The position numbers and the translations under genes are program-made. DNA of 29,645 nt from the NCBI GenBank assembly GCA_964652975.1, contig CAZZCN010000035.1, positions 1 through 29,645 on the forward strand, in the 5' to 3' direction. The DNA is from CAZZCN01 sp964652975 (lineage in GTDB: Bacteria > Bacillota > Clostridia > Saccharofermentanales > UBA5734). This document shows positions 14,957 to 23,762 of this stretch, piece after piece (the stretch's first letter is position 1; every line of letters begins with the position of its first letter). A model generated the notes under the pieces. It saw only the letters and a list, made by a program, of their open reading frames with translations. It ran no database searches and was not told where the DNA came from.

Positions 14957-16024
14957 TTATTTTAAAAATGCTTTCATTAATTCTTCATATGAATGTTTAA
15001 TTGAGAATTTATCTTCTCTTGCGGTTTTTAAACCATTGGCTGAGATTCTTTTTCTTAAATCTTCATCAATAATCAATCTTTCTAACTTATCATGCCATTC
15101 ATATTCATCTTTTGCCAAGAAACCATTTTCTCCATCAATAATTAATTCATTTATGTCTCCTACCGGAGAACAGACAAGCGCCGCCCCAGCACCCATATAT
15201 ACTAGCGCCTTCAAATATCCGTGTGTCTTTGCCAGTTCATTTGAAAATTGAGGAAATATTCCGATATCCATTTTCAACCCCTCCTCAATCATTTTTTCAG
15301 GGCTGTAATATCCGGGATACAACGAATAAGATACATTTTCAAACATTGGAATAAGTTTTTTATCTGCTCCCAGCAATGTTAAACGGATATTGTCATATTT
15401 TGAAAATATTCTTTCAAGGGGTTCCCATATTTTAAAGAGATTGAATGAAGTAGAAGGTGATCCAATCCAACCAATATTTATTGAACCACCATTTCTGTAT
15501 TTGTCCTGTCTCACTTTATCAAAATGTTCAACCTGTGAACAAGTTGGCCAACTATGGATATTCTTGTTGAATTTAAGAGCGCAATCCTTTGCTGAATTAC
15601 AGTCATAAGTAACCACATCAACAATCTTGAGAATACTCTCAATTTCAGCCTTTGATGGGCTCTGATAAGATTTTGTGTCAACAAAATCTGCTAGATCATA
15701 TATTAATTTTGCAGATGAATACTCCTTAATTAATTTCACTAAACGAAGAGATGGAACCTTTATAAACAAAACAATATCATATTTTTTTGACAGTAAAGCT
15801 ATCCTGTGTTCATTTATCAATATAATTTCTTTATGGAACTTATTTGAAAATCTTCTTTTTACTCTGGAATATATGCCAACATTTGTATTTCCTGCTGCGT
15901 GTAAAAATACCGACTTGATATTTATTCCATTTTTTTTAAATAATTCTTCTAATAATTTTCCTCTCACATAGGATTGAGGTGCTCCCGCTTGTTCATAAAC
16001 TATTAATATATTTTTGGGATACAC
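14957..16024 (-). CDS. GT4-like glycosyltransferase, GTG start
   Basis: GT-B type transferase of 355 aa. The first domain (ILIVYEQAGAPQSYVRGKLLEELFKK) is followed by KLIYDLADFVDT, a motif frequent in GT4 proteins of surface-glycan loci. The donor domain holds INIGWIGSPSTSFNL, the standard 'IGW.GSP.T' start, plus KTHGYLKALVYMGAGAALVCSPVGDINELIIDGENGFLA. GTG at 16022-16024 is chosen as start because AAGGAAGG lies 6 nt upstream and no ATG is near. AT-rich, coupled to the next gene with no gap. Substrate unknown. Confidence 0.85.
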   Translation of the reverse strand: MYPKNILIVYEQAGAPQSYVRGKLLEELFKKNGINIKSVFLHAAGNTNVGIYSRVKRRFSNKFHKEIILINEHRIALLSKKYDIVLFIKVPSLRLVKLIKEYSSAKLIYDLADFVDTKSYQSPSKAEIESILKIVDVVTYDCNSAKDCALKFNKNIHSWPTCSQVEHFDKVRQDKYRNGGSINIGWIGSPSTSFNLFKIWEPLERIFSKYDNIRLTLLGADKKLIPMFENVSYSLYPGYYSPEKMIEEGLKMDIGIFPQFSNELAKTHGYLKALVYMGAGAALVCSPVGDINELIIDGENGFLAKDEYEWHDKLERLIIDEDLRKRISANGLKTAREDKFSIKHSYEELMKAFLK

Positions 16025-16095
16025 TTAATTCCTTCCTTTATTTGTAAAATTACTTACAGATTGTTCTACATTTAGAAAAATAATATTTAGGATAA

Positions 16096-17019
16096 TCATC
16101 TGATTAATGACTTAAATAGTTTAACTGTTTCAATTATTGATTCATTAACACTTCCTTTATAAGCGAATCCCCTGTCAATTAATTTTTTATTAAGAACTTC
16201 ATATGAAAGCTGATTCATTATTTGTGAATCTACATATTCAATATTTATTTCATCGATCTGTGTTTTTATCTCAGTAATGATGGCTTCCACTGTAACATTT
16301 TCCGTGAGAACATTATAAATCTGCTTATCAAAATAATTTTTTTTAATGACAAATTCAATTGCGCTCATGCAATCATCCAATGAAAGATATGGTCTTTTTT
16401 GATTAAATGCAGTTTTCCATACAGTCAATGGCTGTCCTGTAACAGCCTGCCAGCAGAACTTGTTTACTGCAGTGTGAAATCTCATACCCGGAGAAGTGCC
16501 ACAAATTGTCCCAAAACGAAATACGATGGATTTTAAATCTTTTAGCGATCGTATATATTTTTCTTCATTAAGTTTTGTTTCCGCATAAGGACTTTGAGGC
16601 TTTAAATCTTCCTCGCTGCAATTTTCGTCAACAAAATCGTTCTGTGTTCCATAGACACTGGTAGAAGACGGAAAAATCAATGATGCGCCAAACTTAAGGC
16701 ATGCATTTGCAACCCTCACGGTTGCATTTAAATTGTTACTTTCCACCTTATCTTTTATTGAAAAACTGCTTGCAGCATCAGTGATTGCCGCAAGATGTAT
16801 GACTATATTTGCACCTAGAATGATCCTGTCAAGATCGCAGTTAAGAACATCTCCTTCAATAAATTTGTATCTGGCGTTTGGAAGATTAAAAAGTGAACAA
16901 TATCTCTGTACAGACATATTATCTATCATTACAATCTCGCAGCCAGGGAAATATTTCGGAAGCTCTCTTATAAGCCGTGACCCTATATGCCCTAAAGCTC
17001 CTGTAACAACAATTTTCAT
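16096..17019 (-). CDS. Extended SDR nucleotide-sugar epimerase/dehydratase
   Basis: NAD(P)-dependent sugar-nucleotide enzyme of 307 aa. The Rossmann site is TGALGHIG (GxxGxxG, residues 7-13), with the catalytic pair Y145 and K149 in SPYAETK and the serine region SSTSVYG. The middle part (GTICGTSPGMRF) is the usual substrate-domain hinge, and KRPYLSLDDCMSAIEFV is the family 'R.Y..V.D'. The start has TGGAG 9 nt upstream. It is the third of three consecutive SDR genes and is 4 nt from the second. It could be an epimerase, dehydratase or reductase; sequence alone does not decide. Confidence 0.87.
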   Translation of the reverse strand: MKIVVTGALGHIGSRLIRELPKYFPGCEIVMIDNMSVQRYCSLFNLPNARYKFIEGDVLNCDLDRIILGANIVIHLAAITDAASSFSIKDKVESNNLNATVRVANACLKFGASLIFPSSTSVYGTQNDFVDENCSEEDLKPQSPYAETKLNEEKYIRSLKDLKSIVFRFGTICGTSPGMRFHTAVNKFCWQAVTGQPLTVWKTAFNQKRPYLSLDDCMSAIEFVIKKNYFDKQIYNVLTENVTVEAIITEIKTQIDEINIEYVDSQIMNQLSYEVLNKKLIDRGFAYKGSVNESIIETVKLFKSLIR

Positions 17020-17023
17020 ATTA

Positions 17024-18049
17024 TCACTCCAGATAATGTTTCATACATGTTGCAAAATAATCACGGGTACGAACTAAACCATCATCAATAGAAACACTCG
17101 GTTGCCAGCTAAGGACAGCACTGATTTTGGCATTGCTAATAACAGCATCACCAATCTCAATAACTTCACGATCCTTTGGCCACGGTACATAGCATAATTT
17201 CCCTCCAATATTCTGGACAATGGCTTCTGCTATTTGGGAGACTGTCAGTTGCTGACTTCCAACGGCAAAGAATATATGACCATTGCTATTCTCTTTCGAT
17301 GCTGCAAGCAGAAGTGCATCAACCACATCATTTACGTAATTAACATTCCGCAATTGCCGTCCGCGCCCAAAAACATGAATGTCCCGTCCCTGAAGGGCAA
17401 GACCTATAAAGAAGTTCATGAAACCGAAATCTGGGCTTCGGATATTGGAACGCGGTCCATAGGTATTAGCCAGACGAATCACAGTAGTTCGCATGCCATA
17501 CGCAGCTCCATATGCCATGACATATTTCTCCGAAGCTGATTTGTTCGCAGAATATATGTCCAGAGGAAATTCACTATGCCATTCATCAATCGGACTCGTA
17601 TGCATGCGTCCAATTTGAGTACTCGTCCCGACATGAACCAGCTTGGCCTCCCTGTTAAAGCGCCGGATCGCCTCAAGCACATAGATAGTACCCTTGCAGT
17701 TGACATCAATATCGACCAGGGGTTCGCGCATCGAATTCGGGTGGGAAGTGTATGCTGCGCAGTGAAATACAATGTCCTTTTTACGGATGCATGAACAGAG
17801 CCCTTCAAAATTCCGGATGTCGTTTAGTACAACCTCAACGCTGTCCTCAATTCCATGGAGATTCCGCATGTTTCCGCCTGATTTCGGATCAAGGCAGTCG
17901 TAGATCGTTACTGATGCGCCCTGCGCTACGCATTGGTGTACGAGATTGCTTCCAACAAATCCAAGTCCGCCAGTGACGAGGACATGCTTCCCGGCCAATG
18001 CATCTTTGAATTGCACTTTTTTATCATCCGGCTTTTCCTTGTCAATCAT
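17024..18049 (-). CDS. Extended SDR, GDP-mannose/NDP-sugar dehydratase-like
   Basis: NAD(P)-dependent enzyme of 341 aa. About 20 hydrophilic residues precede the Rossmann start VLVTGGLGFVGSNLV (GxxGxxG at 27-33). The catalytic pair is Y166 and K170 in DIYSANKSASEKY, and LANTYGPRSNIRSP is the substrate loop. RNVNYVNDVVDALLLA is the conserved 'R...YV.D' segment. No strong Shine-Dalgarno is seen at the ATG; no other start fits. It lies between two other SDRs, so a multi-step NDP-sugar conversion is a reasonable inference. Product unknown. Confidence 0.87.
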   Translation of the reverse strand: MIDKEKPDDKKVQFKDALAGKHVLVTGGLGFVGSNLVHQCVAQGASVTIYDCLDPKSGGNMRNLHGIEDSVEVVLNDIRNFEGLCSCIRKKDIVFHCAAYTSHPNSMREPLVDIDVNCKGTIYVLEAIRRFNREAKLVHVGTSTQIGRMHTSPIDEWHSEFPLDIYSANKSASEKYVMAYGAAYGMRTTVIRLANTYGPRSNIRSPDFGFMNFFIGLALQGRDIHVFGRGRQLRNVNYVNDVVDALLLAASKENSNGHIFFAVGSQQLTVSQIAEAIVQNIGGKLCYVPWPKDREVIEIGDAVISNAKISAVLSWQPSVSIDDGLVRTRDYFATCMKHYLE

Positions 18050-18094
18050 CTGGAAGAGTCTTTCTGTTTAAATATTCCGCTATCCATAATTTCA

Positions 18095-19105
18095 TCAGGA
18101 CATGAATTCAACTGTCCGGCGGATTCCATCTTCAAATGAAACCAACGGGCTCCATCCGGTAGCCTCTGAAAAACGCCTTGTTTCCGCGACAAAGTTCCTC
18201 TTTTCAATTGCCATAATGTCATTCGGCTCTGGAACATGGGTTACTGCAACTCGTCGGCCGGTTTTTTTCGCAACCAGATCCGCAACCAAGTTAAACGCCT
18301 GAGCCAGCCGAATGCCACTCCCGCTGCCTATGAGAAAGTTCCGCGAATTCGTGTTTTCAATTCGCAGGGCGGCTAGGAGAAAAGCCCTCGCCACATCATC
18401 TATGAAAACATAGTCCCGAACATAATTCCCGTCTCCATACACCGTCAAATATTCCCCGGCTAAGGCCTTTTTAATCATCCTATTTAGAATTCCCCGGTCA
18501 GGACGTGTGCTTTCCGCACCTGGTCCATATACATTGGCCAGTCGGAGAGTTGCGCCATAAACAAAGCCCTGGGATGCAAATAGCCGAAGATACTTTTCAG
18601 CCGTTAATTTGTTCAAATCATAAACAGTTGCCGGCTCATCGGCAACATCCTCATTAATAGGACATGCTGACGGGACTCCAACTTCAGTTGCGGTGCCTGC
18701 AAACAAGATGACCGGACGGATATGCAATGCGCGGCAAGACTGCAATAAATATACCATCGGGAGTACATTGCTGTTGAGGTCGACTACAGGATCACTTTCC
18801 GCAACCGATAAACTTGTTTGAGCGGCTAAATGGAAAACATAATCCACCCCGATCAGCAAACCAGGCCATCCCTTGCGGTTAGTGACATCAAAATCTACTG
18901 TCTCTATTTTTGCTGACCCATTGATATGTTTCAGCTTATCATTGCGACCTGTGCAAATCATGGTGCAATCGTATTGTACAAGTTGCCTTATAATTCCCGA
19001 AGCGATATATCCGGAACTTCCTGTTATTAAAATTCTCTTTTTATTGAAATTACTAAAAAGTTCTGTGGATCTATTTTTAATTGCAGCATTCATGCCGTTG
19101 TTCAT
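18095..19105 (-). CDS. Extended SDR nucleotide-sugar enzyme
   Basis: NAD(P)-dependent enzyme of 336 aa, first of the SDR trio. The cofactor site ITGSSGYIASGII is GxxGxxA (29-35), a common variant in epimerases and reductases. Catalytic Y162 and K166 lie in VYDLNKLTAEKYL, with FAGTATEVG at the serine region and NVYGPGAESTRPD as substrate loop. YVRDYVFIDDVARAFLLA is the 'RDYV..DDV' signature. Two ATG codons (19105, 19093) are possible, neither with a clear Shine-Dalgarno. A fragment of an IS1595 transposase gene on the opposite strand lies upstream, just before the GT-C gene's stop. Confidence 0.87.
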   Translation of the reverse strand: MNNGMNAAIKNRSTELFSNFNKKRILITGSSGYIASGIIRQLVQYDCTMICTGRNDKLKHINGSAKIETVDFDVTNRKGWPGLLIGVDYVFHLAAQTSLSVAESDPVVDLNSNVLPMVYLLQSCRALHIRPVILFAGTATEVGVPSACPINEDVADEPATVYDLNKLTAEKYLRLFASQGFVYGATLRLANVYGPGAESTRPDRGILNRMIKKALAGEYLTVYGDGNYVRDYVFIDDVARAFLLAALRIENTNSRNFLIGSGSGIRLAQAFNLVADLVAKKTGRRVAVTHVPEPNDIMAIEKRNFVAETRRFSEATGWSPLVSFEDGIRRTVEFMS

Positions 19106-19152
19106 TTATTTACTGGCTTATGCAGTTTAACAACATATAGAGTAAAGAGCAT

Positions 19153-19251
19153 ATGGAAGACTATCCATATACGCTCAAAGAACTTGAGAGCCGCTTCTCC
19201 GATAAAACCGGTTGCGGAGAATATCTCTACCGGCTCAGGCAGCCGGAAGGA
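19153..19251 (+). pseudogene. Remnant of an IS1595-family transposase N terminus
   Basis: Thirty-three plus-strand codons from ATG 19153 read MEDYPYTLKELESRF, then SDKTGCGEYLYRLRQPEG. This is the start of IS1595-type transposases (compare 'LLELE.RF.TEEAC.EYL..LRWPEGF.CP.C'). The match ends at PEG; the expected zinc-finger cysteines never appear and the downstream sequence belongs to the minus-strand GT-C gene. No second end or terminal inverted repeat was seen, so it is an insertion-sequence scar. It overlaps the last codons of the GT-C gene. Confidence 0.75.
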
Positions 19252-20702
19252 CTTCTTGTTAATTTTGAACTTCTAATTTCTCTTAGCATAATGAGAAATA
19301 AAACTATTTGTGCAACCGAAATAACCACTGTCAACCATGGCATATGATAATCAACAAGTATCTTTCGCAGCGGATTAAAATCACGGCCAAGTCCGTAGAA
19401 AATTATTTCTTGTAAAAATAGCAAAGTACATAATATTGAATAACCTAACAGAAAGCGATATGACTGGAATGCAATCAAGGTCATGATAGGTATCATAACA
19501 ATAGCATGGTGCCCTTGTAGGCCAGTGCGCAAAAGATACCATAAAAAGATTTGCATGGTACAGCCTATAATAATTGCCTTCCGGTCATCTGTTTTCTGAC
19601 TTGATATCCAATATAAATTATAAATAGTAAAAATGCCCCATAATAATAAAGAGACTTGTGTTGCTGAAATCCCGGTATGCGAACTAAAATAAGCAGTTGT
19701 CACATCATTATAAACATATTCGTTGCAACTAATAGCTTGCCATAATGTAACTTTTTCTCTAATATAGTACGCATAAACATTAATAGAATACTGTACGGGC
19801 CACCAGAGATTGCATGCCTGTAAAGATAATTTAAGAGTATGTTGTCCAAGCGAAAATATAATATTGTAAAACATGCTCATTATATGTCCGGTAGCAATAA
19901 ATGGCAAACAGATACAAATTGAAACGAATCCAGCTGCCATAATTGCTCTACAGTTTTTACCGAACGAATGCTCCCGCATTAGAACCCAGAGCAAAGCAGG
20001 AGCAACAAAAATTCCCCATGGTTTTACAAGCATCGATAATGATATTATTATATAGCTGACAAAGGGCTTTTTATAAAATGCAGCAATTACAGCAATCATG
20101 ACTAGAAATGAACAGAAAGAATCTTGATAACCTTGATATGGCGTATTGAGAATAATCAGAGGATTAAGCCAGAATATCAAGAAGGCATACCTTCCAGTAA
20201 GTGCATCATATTCACGAGAAACAAACAATAAGATAATAAGAGCTGTTAAAAAGGAAAATAATATCGGTTGTAAATTAGTAAAAAAGTTACATAGACGTCC
20301 GTTCTCTGTTTGAGAAAGGAGAATATGATATACCCAAGCGCCGGGATATATTGAGTATAGAAACAAAGGAGGCTGGCATAGAGGATAACCGGTAACCGAA
20401 TAGCTGTATACTTTAGGGAATGGTATAATTCTTTGAGTGCGGTGTAGAATTTCCGACAAACTGTATCCTTTTTCCCACATTTTAATGATATTTTGATCGC
20501 TTTCTCCATAAATATCAGAAATACTATGATTTACAGCGTAATCAGCCCATCCTTTCCAATATTCTGTATCTTGTGTACCATATAAAAAAGCACCTGGCAG
20601 ACGAATCAATAGGCCAATTATGATTAAATAAACTAAGCAACGTTTATTTATCAAATACGATTTGAAGGAGCCGGTTAGATTAAAATTAATGATATGTCTC
20701 AT
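19227..20702 (-). CDS. Polytopic membrane GT-C type glycosyltransferase with altered C terminus
   Basis: Membrane protein of 491 aa with roughly ten hydrophobic segments (for example CLVYLIIIGLLIRLPGAFL, PILFSFLTALIILLFV, FLVMIAVIAAFY). The first outer loop carries D45 and E47 (YGTQDTEYWKGW), where GT-C enzymes place their catalytic acid. The family uses polyprenyl-phosphate sugars outside the membrane. A GT2 of the dolichyl-phosphate-mannose-synthase type lies next to it, which would make such a donor. The last nine codons (RSPSGCLSR) are the reverse strand of an IS1595 fragment, so the natural end has been replaced. No clear Shine-Dalgarno at 20702. It might instead be a polymerase-like protein. 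Confidence 0.72.
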   Translation of the reverse strand: MRHIINFNLTGSFKSYLINKRCLVYLIIIGLLIRLPGAFLYGTQDTEYWKGWADYAVNHSISDIYGESDQNIIKMWEKGYSLSEILHRTQRIIPFPKVYSYSVTGYPLCQPPLFLYSIYPGAWVYHILLSQTENGRLCNFFTNLQPILFSFLTALIILLFVSREYDALTGRYAFLIFWLNPLIILNTPYQGYQDSFCSFLVMIAVIAAFYKKPFVSYIIISLSMLVKPWGIFVAPALLWVLMREHSFGKNCRAIMAAGFVSICICLPFIATGHIMSMFYNIIFSLGQHTLKLSLQACNLWWPVQYSINVYAYYIREKVTLWQAISCNEYVYNDVTTAYFSSHTGISATQVSLLLWGIFTIYNLYWISSQKTDDRKAIIIGCTMQIFLWYLLRTGLQGHHAIVMIPIMTLIAFQSYRFLLGYSILCTLLFLQEIIFYGLGRDFNPLRKILVDYHMPWLTVVISVAQIVLFLIMLREIRSSKLTRSPSGCLSR

Positions 20703-20741
20703 ATTCTGGGTAGATACCTATTAAAGTAGCACATCTAAAAG

Positions 20742-21461
20742 CTATTTTTTGTGAAGGATAGTTTTGAAACGATAACTGATAATTATCATTATCATTCTTA
20801 GTCCTGTACTAATAGCTCCAGAAAGATTACCTGTTATCTTAGATTGACCGACCCGCCCACGATAGTTCACGGGAATTTCAATTACTCGTAAATCATTTAT
20901 TAGAGCAAGAATCATCATTTCTGGTAAAAAATGAGATCTATTTACTGTCATTTTTGTTATAATATTCTTTAAAGATTCACGTCGAATAAGACGAAGTGTG
21001 CAACCACAATCCGAAAGAGATGGTCCGACAAATAAAACTTCTAGCATCTTTGCAACAATAATATTTCCGAAACGTAAAAACCAACCCATATTTGCTTCCG
21101 CCCAAATCAATTCCTTAGTGGTACGTGTCCCACACACCATGTCAAAGTCATCCGAATACGCCAAAAGTTTGATAATATCACGACCGACAAAAGTCCCATC
21201 TGGCTCCGCCAATATAATATAATCACTCGTTGCTTCACTTAAACCTCTCCGCAAAGCGGCACCGTACCCCGGCGTGGTTTCTGTAACTACTCTGGCACCA
21301 GCTGATGATGCTCGTTCTGCTGTGCGATCTTTTGAATTGTTATTGATAACGATAACTTCTCGGACGATGCCGGTATCGAGAAAATCAAGAACCGCTGTCG
21401 CGATGTTATCCTCCTCATTGTAAGCTGGAAACACGATACTTATGGTCTTGCCATTCCACAT
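20742..21461 (-). CDS. GT2, polyprenyl-phosphate sugar synthase (DPM1-like)
   Basis: Transferase of 239 aa. ISIVFPAYNEEDNIATAVLDFL opens the GT2 domain; EVIVINNNSKDRTAERASSAGARVV and GYGAALRRGLSEATSDYIILAEPDGTF follow, where EPDG replaces the DADG metal motif. GCTLRLIRRESL and LPEMMILALINDLRVIEIPVNYRGRVGQSKITG match the bactoprenyl/dolichyl-phosphate sugar synthase branch. That branch transfers a sugar from NDP-sugar to a lipid phosphate. The C terminus is hydrophobic but has no full membrane pair. The start at 21461 has AAGGAG 8 nt upstream; it overlaps the previous gene by 47 nt. The adjacent GT-C protein is the likely user of its product. Confidence 0.82.
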   Translation of the reverse strand: MWNGKTISIVFPAYNEEDNIATAVLDFLDTGIVREVIVINNNSKDRTAERASSAGARVVTETTPGYGAALRRGLSEATSDYIILAEPDGTFVGRDIIKLLAYSDDFDMVCGTRTTKELIWAEANMGWFLRFGNIIVAKMLEVLFVGPSLSDCGCTLRLIRRESLKNIITKMTVNRSHFLPEMMILALINDLRVIEIPVNYRGRVGQSKITGNLSGAISTGLRMIMIIISYRFKTILHKK

Positions 21462-22107
21462 TTTGATTCTCCTTCTTTTGTGCAACTATTAACATTTGAC
21501 CTGCCCATGGCTTGAGAGGCGATCTCAAGTATAACCATACCAGAGGTGCAATTGCCGGTAAACAAGACTTCATAGAAAATGGTATGAACCGTGGCAGCGA
21601 ACGCTCTATTATAAAACTATGAGTTGTCAGTAAATCTACCATAGAACGGTCTGTATAGACCATCAAATGAGTATAATCATCAAAGTATTCTTTAAAACAA
21701 TATCTGAAGTTTGGTTGTAAAATAATAAGCTTCCCATTATTTTTTAATACTAAAAAAATCTGTTCGAGTGTTTCATGAAGTGATGATAGAGATAAATGTT
21801 CAAATAAATTACTTGCAAAAACCACATCCACAGTACAGGGCTGAAGGAACGATAAGTCAGTGCATGAACCTATACGAAATTCAACGTTTTGACCAACAGT
21901 ACTAGACATTGTTGAGGATATATCTAAAGCAATCCTATGACTTGCCTTGATGTTATTAATAAAGTCGCAATAACCTGCTCCTAAATCTAGAACAGTACCA
22001 CCAACTGCTATATATTGTTGCAACCAACGACATATCTCGCGCCAGACTATGCCACGCTTTGGCTCATAACTATAACGGGTTTGGTAATATTTTTCCCAAT
22101 TGGTCAT
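21415..22107 (-). CDS. Class I SAM-dependent methyltransferase
   Basis: Methyltransferase of 230 aa. Motif I VLDLGAGYCDF at 39-49, ALDISSTM at the second strand, and VDVVFASNLFEHLSLSSLHETLEQIFLVLKNNGKLIILQPN give an ordinary class I domain. The N terminus WEKYYQTRYSYEP is like ubiquinone/menaquinone-type and sugar methyltransferases of glycan loci. The ATG overlaps the SDR stop as ATGA with GGAG upstream. Its end overlaps the DPM1-like gene. Substrate unknown. Confidence 0.83.
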   Translation of the reverse strand: MTNWEKYYQTRYSYEPKRGIVWREICRWLQQYIAVGGTVLDLGAGYCDFINNIKASHRIALDISSTMSSTVGQNVEFRIGSCTDLSFLQPCTVDVVFASNLFEHLSLSSLHETLEQIFLVLKNNGKLIILQPNFRYCFKEYFDDYTHLMVYTDRSMVDLLTTHSFIIERSLPRFIPFSMKSCLPAIAPLVWLYLRSPLKPWAGQMLIVAQKKENQNVEWQDHKYRVSSLQ

Positions 22108-23117
22108 TTTGAAACAATATCACTCCAAAAGGACGGCAGTTTATAATTGATCTCCGTGCTTCCAAAGGATTTACTTTGCCTAGCTCCTACATTCTTTACC
22201 CATTGCGCCATCCGAGATAAGCCAGATTCTAGTGAATAAACAGAATTATAATTAAATATTTTTGCCAACTTTTCATGGCTAGCGTATGCATGCTTTACCT
22301 CATTTCGAGCTGGTAGATATATTGGTTTAAATTCAACACCCATTGCTGTACATACTGAATGTGCAAGAAAGTCGATAGTATAGTGGTTATCAGCTCCTAT
22401 ATTAAAAACTTCGTTATAAGCTAATGGATTATTTATGCTTTGTGCAATTATAGGGGCAACATCGTTGATATAACTAAAAGCGCGTGACTGTTTCCCATCA
22501 CCAAAGATCGGAAGTGGCTTATCTTGTAAAATATTATTCATAAATATACCAACTACATTTCTATAACGATCAGCAATATTTTGTCTTTCTCCATACACAT
22601 TATGAGGACGAAATATTATGTGATTTAGACCGAACATATCATATGCAGCTTTGAGATCAAGCTCTATGGAATACTTAGCTATTCCATAAGGGTCTTCCGG
22701 TCTTGGAACTAAGTCTTCAGACATAGGGAGTTGATTGGAGCCATATACTGCAATTGAAGATGTAAATACGAAACACTTAACATTATGGTTGACAGATGCG
22801 TTGATGAGATTAATACTACCGATTAAATTATTCTGATAGTTAAAATGGCGAATAAAATGACTAAGTCCTTCGGCCGCATAGGCGGCAAGGTGAAATACGT
22901 AGTCAAAGCGATGTTCTGTAAAAAGTGCAGACAATAATTTCACATCACACACACTACCATGTACAAAAGATGCTATTGATGAAAGATTGTCTCTAAAACC
23001 TCCGGACAAGTCATCAAGAGCCACCACATCGTAATTGTTATTCAACAACTCTTCAACCACGTGCGATCCAATAAATCCAGCCGCTCCAGTTACCAGTGCT
23101 TTTGCTTTTCTTTTCAT
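22104..23117 (-). CDS. NDP-hexose 4-epimerase-like SDR
   Basis: Extended SDR of 337 aa close in pattern to UDP-glucose 4-epimerases. GAAGFIGSHVVEELL holds the GxxGxxG (11-17), and VVALDDLSGGFRDNL is the NAD-specific acidic strand end. FVFTSSIAVYGSN is followed by the catalytic pair Y144 and K148 in DPYGIAK. FRPHNVYGERQNI and SRAFSYINDVAPIIAQ are the substrate and 'R.F.Y..D' segments. The ATG at 23117 has no clear ribosome binding site. It is the first gene of the long minus-strand run that follows the 645-bp gap, so a promoter is expected just upstream. Exact substrate unproven. Confidence 0.82.
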   Translation of the reverse strand: MKRKAKALVTGAAGFIGSHVVEELLNNNYDVVALDDLSGGFRDNLSSIASFVHGSVCDVKLLSALFTEHRFDYVFHLAAYAAEGLSHFIRHFNYQNNLIGSINLINASVNHNVKCFVFTSSIAVYGSNQLPMSEDLVPRPEDPYGIAKYSIELDLKAAYDMFGLNHIIFRPHNVYGERQNIADRYRNVVGIFMNNILQDKPLPIFGDGKQSRAFSYINDVAPIIAQSINNPLAYNEVFNIGADNHYTIDFLAHSVCTAMGVEFKPIYLPARNEVKHAYASHEKLAKIFNYNSVYSLESGLSRMAQWVKNVGARQSKSFGSTEINYKLPSFWSDIVSK

Positions 23118-23762
23118 ATTATAATCAATACTGTCTTAAATAGTTTTTAATCCTTAGAATTTCCACAATCTCCCCGACTCAGAGAGAGATAATTTTGAAA
23201 ACAAGCCCACTAGTACAGGTCTTATACCTTAAAAAAAAGAGGATGTTATACAAATAAAGTACTGGCAAACTTTTTTTGAACATTACATGAAACTAGTCAC
23301 ATTTCAAGAATTAATTCTGTAATAGTTTTTTGTATGATTTTCAAAAATTTATGTTCCTGTCTTGCGATCCATGCCCGTCTTTAACAAACTCATTAATATT
23401 TCCCCTGCCTTCTTGAATACCTGTTTAAATTTTCGATACTTTCTTGTTTTTTGTTAACATCAATCACATTTTATCCGTTGCCCATTTTTCGGTGTCCACT
23501 GTACCCACGGTTATACAGACGCCCCATAATATAGTCGGATGTTTTCGTGTTTTCCTTATAATATAGCGATAATATTTCTCAAATCTATGCGAGGTTATTA
23601 TTCCCGCCACGGTTTTCACTCGCCAGCATCAAATGAAGCTTGCCATTCACATCAACTTTGAAGTCGGAGCTAAACTTGAATACATATCAGAAGAGAGGAA
23701 TGGAGCCGATTCAGAAGTTTGATTATTGATAATTTACCTTAAAGCAATATCTTTGTCAAATA
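23118..23762. other. 645-bp non-coding, probably degraded region between divergent genes
   Basis: This is the divergent intergenic region of the 4-epimerase-like SDR (left) and the TIGR04325 methyltransferase (right), so promoters for both should lie here; I found none with convincing boxes. On the minus strand a frame ending near 23590 reads FKVDVNGKLHLMLASENR, then GGNNNLA and a stop. Another, around 23371-23450, reads VFKKAGEILMSLLKTGMD, then RKTGT and a stop. Both look like coding remnants but have no start and match nothing I recognise. Repeats of the ACCACTAAC family were not seen here. Confidence 0.4.

Noticed and set aside
19153..19347. A full 64-codon plus-strand gene
   Set aside because: Only the first 33 codons match a transposase start; the rest is the reverse of the GT-C coding sequence.
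23118..23165. TATAAT box just before the 4-epimerase-like start
   Set aside because: It lies only about 2 nt from the ATG and has no properly spaced -35 box, so it is not supported as a promoter.
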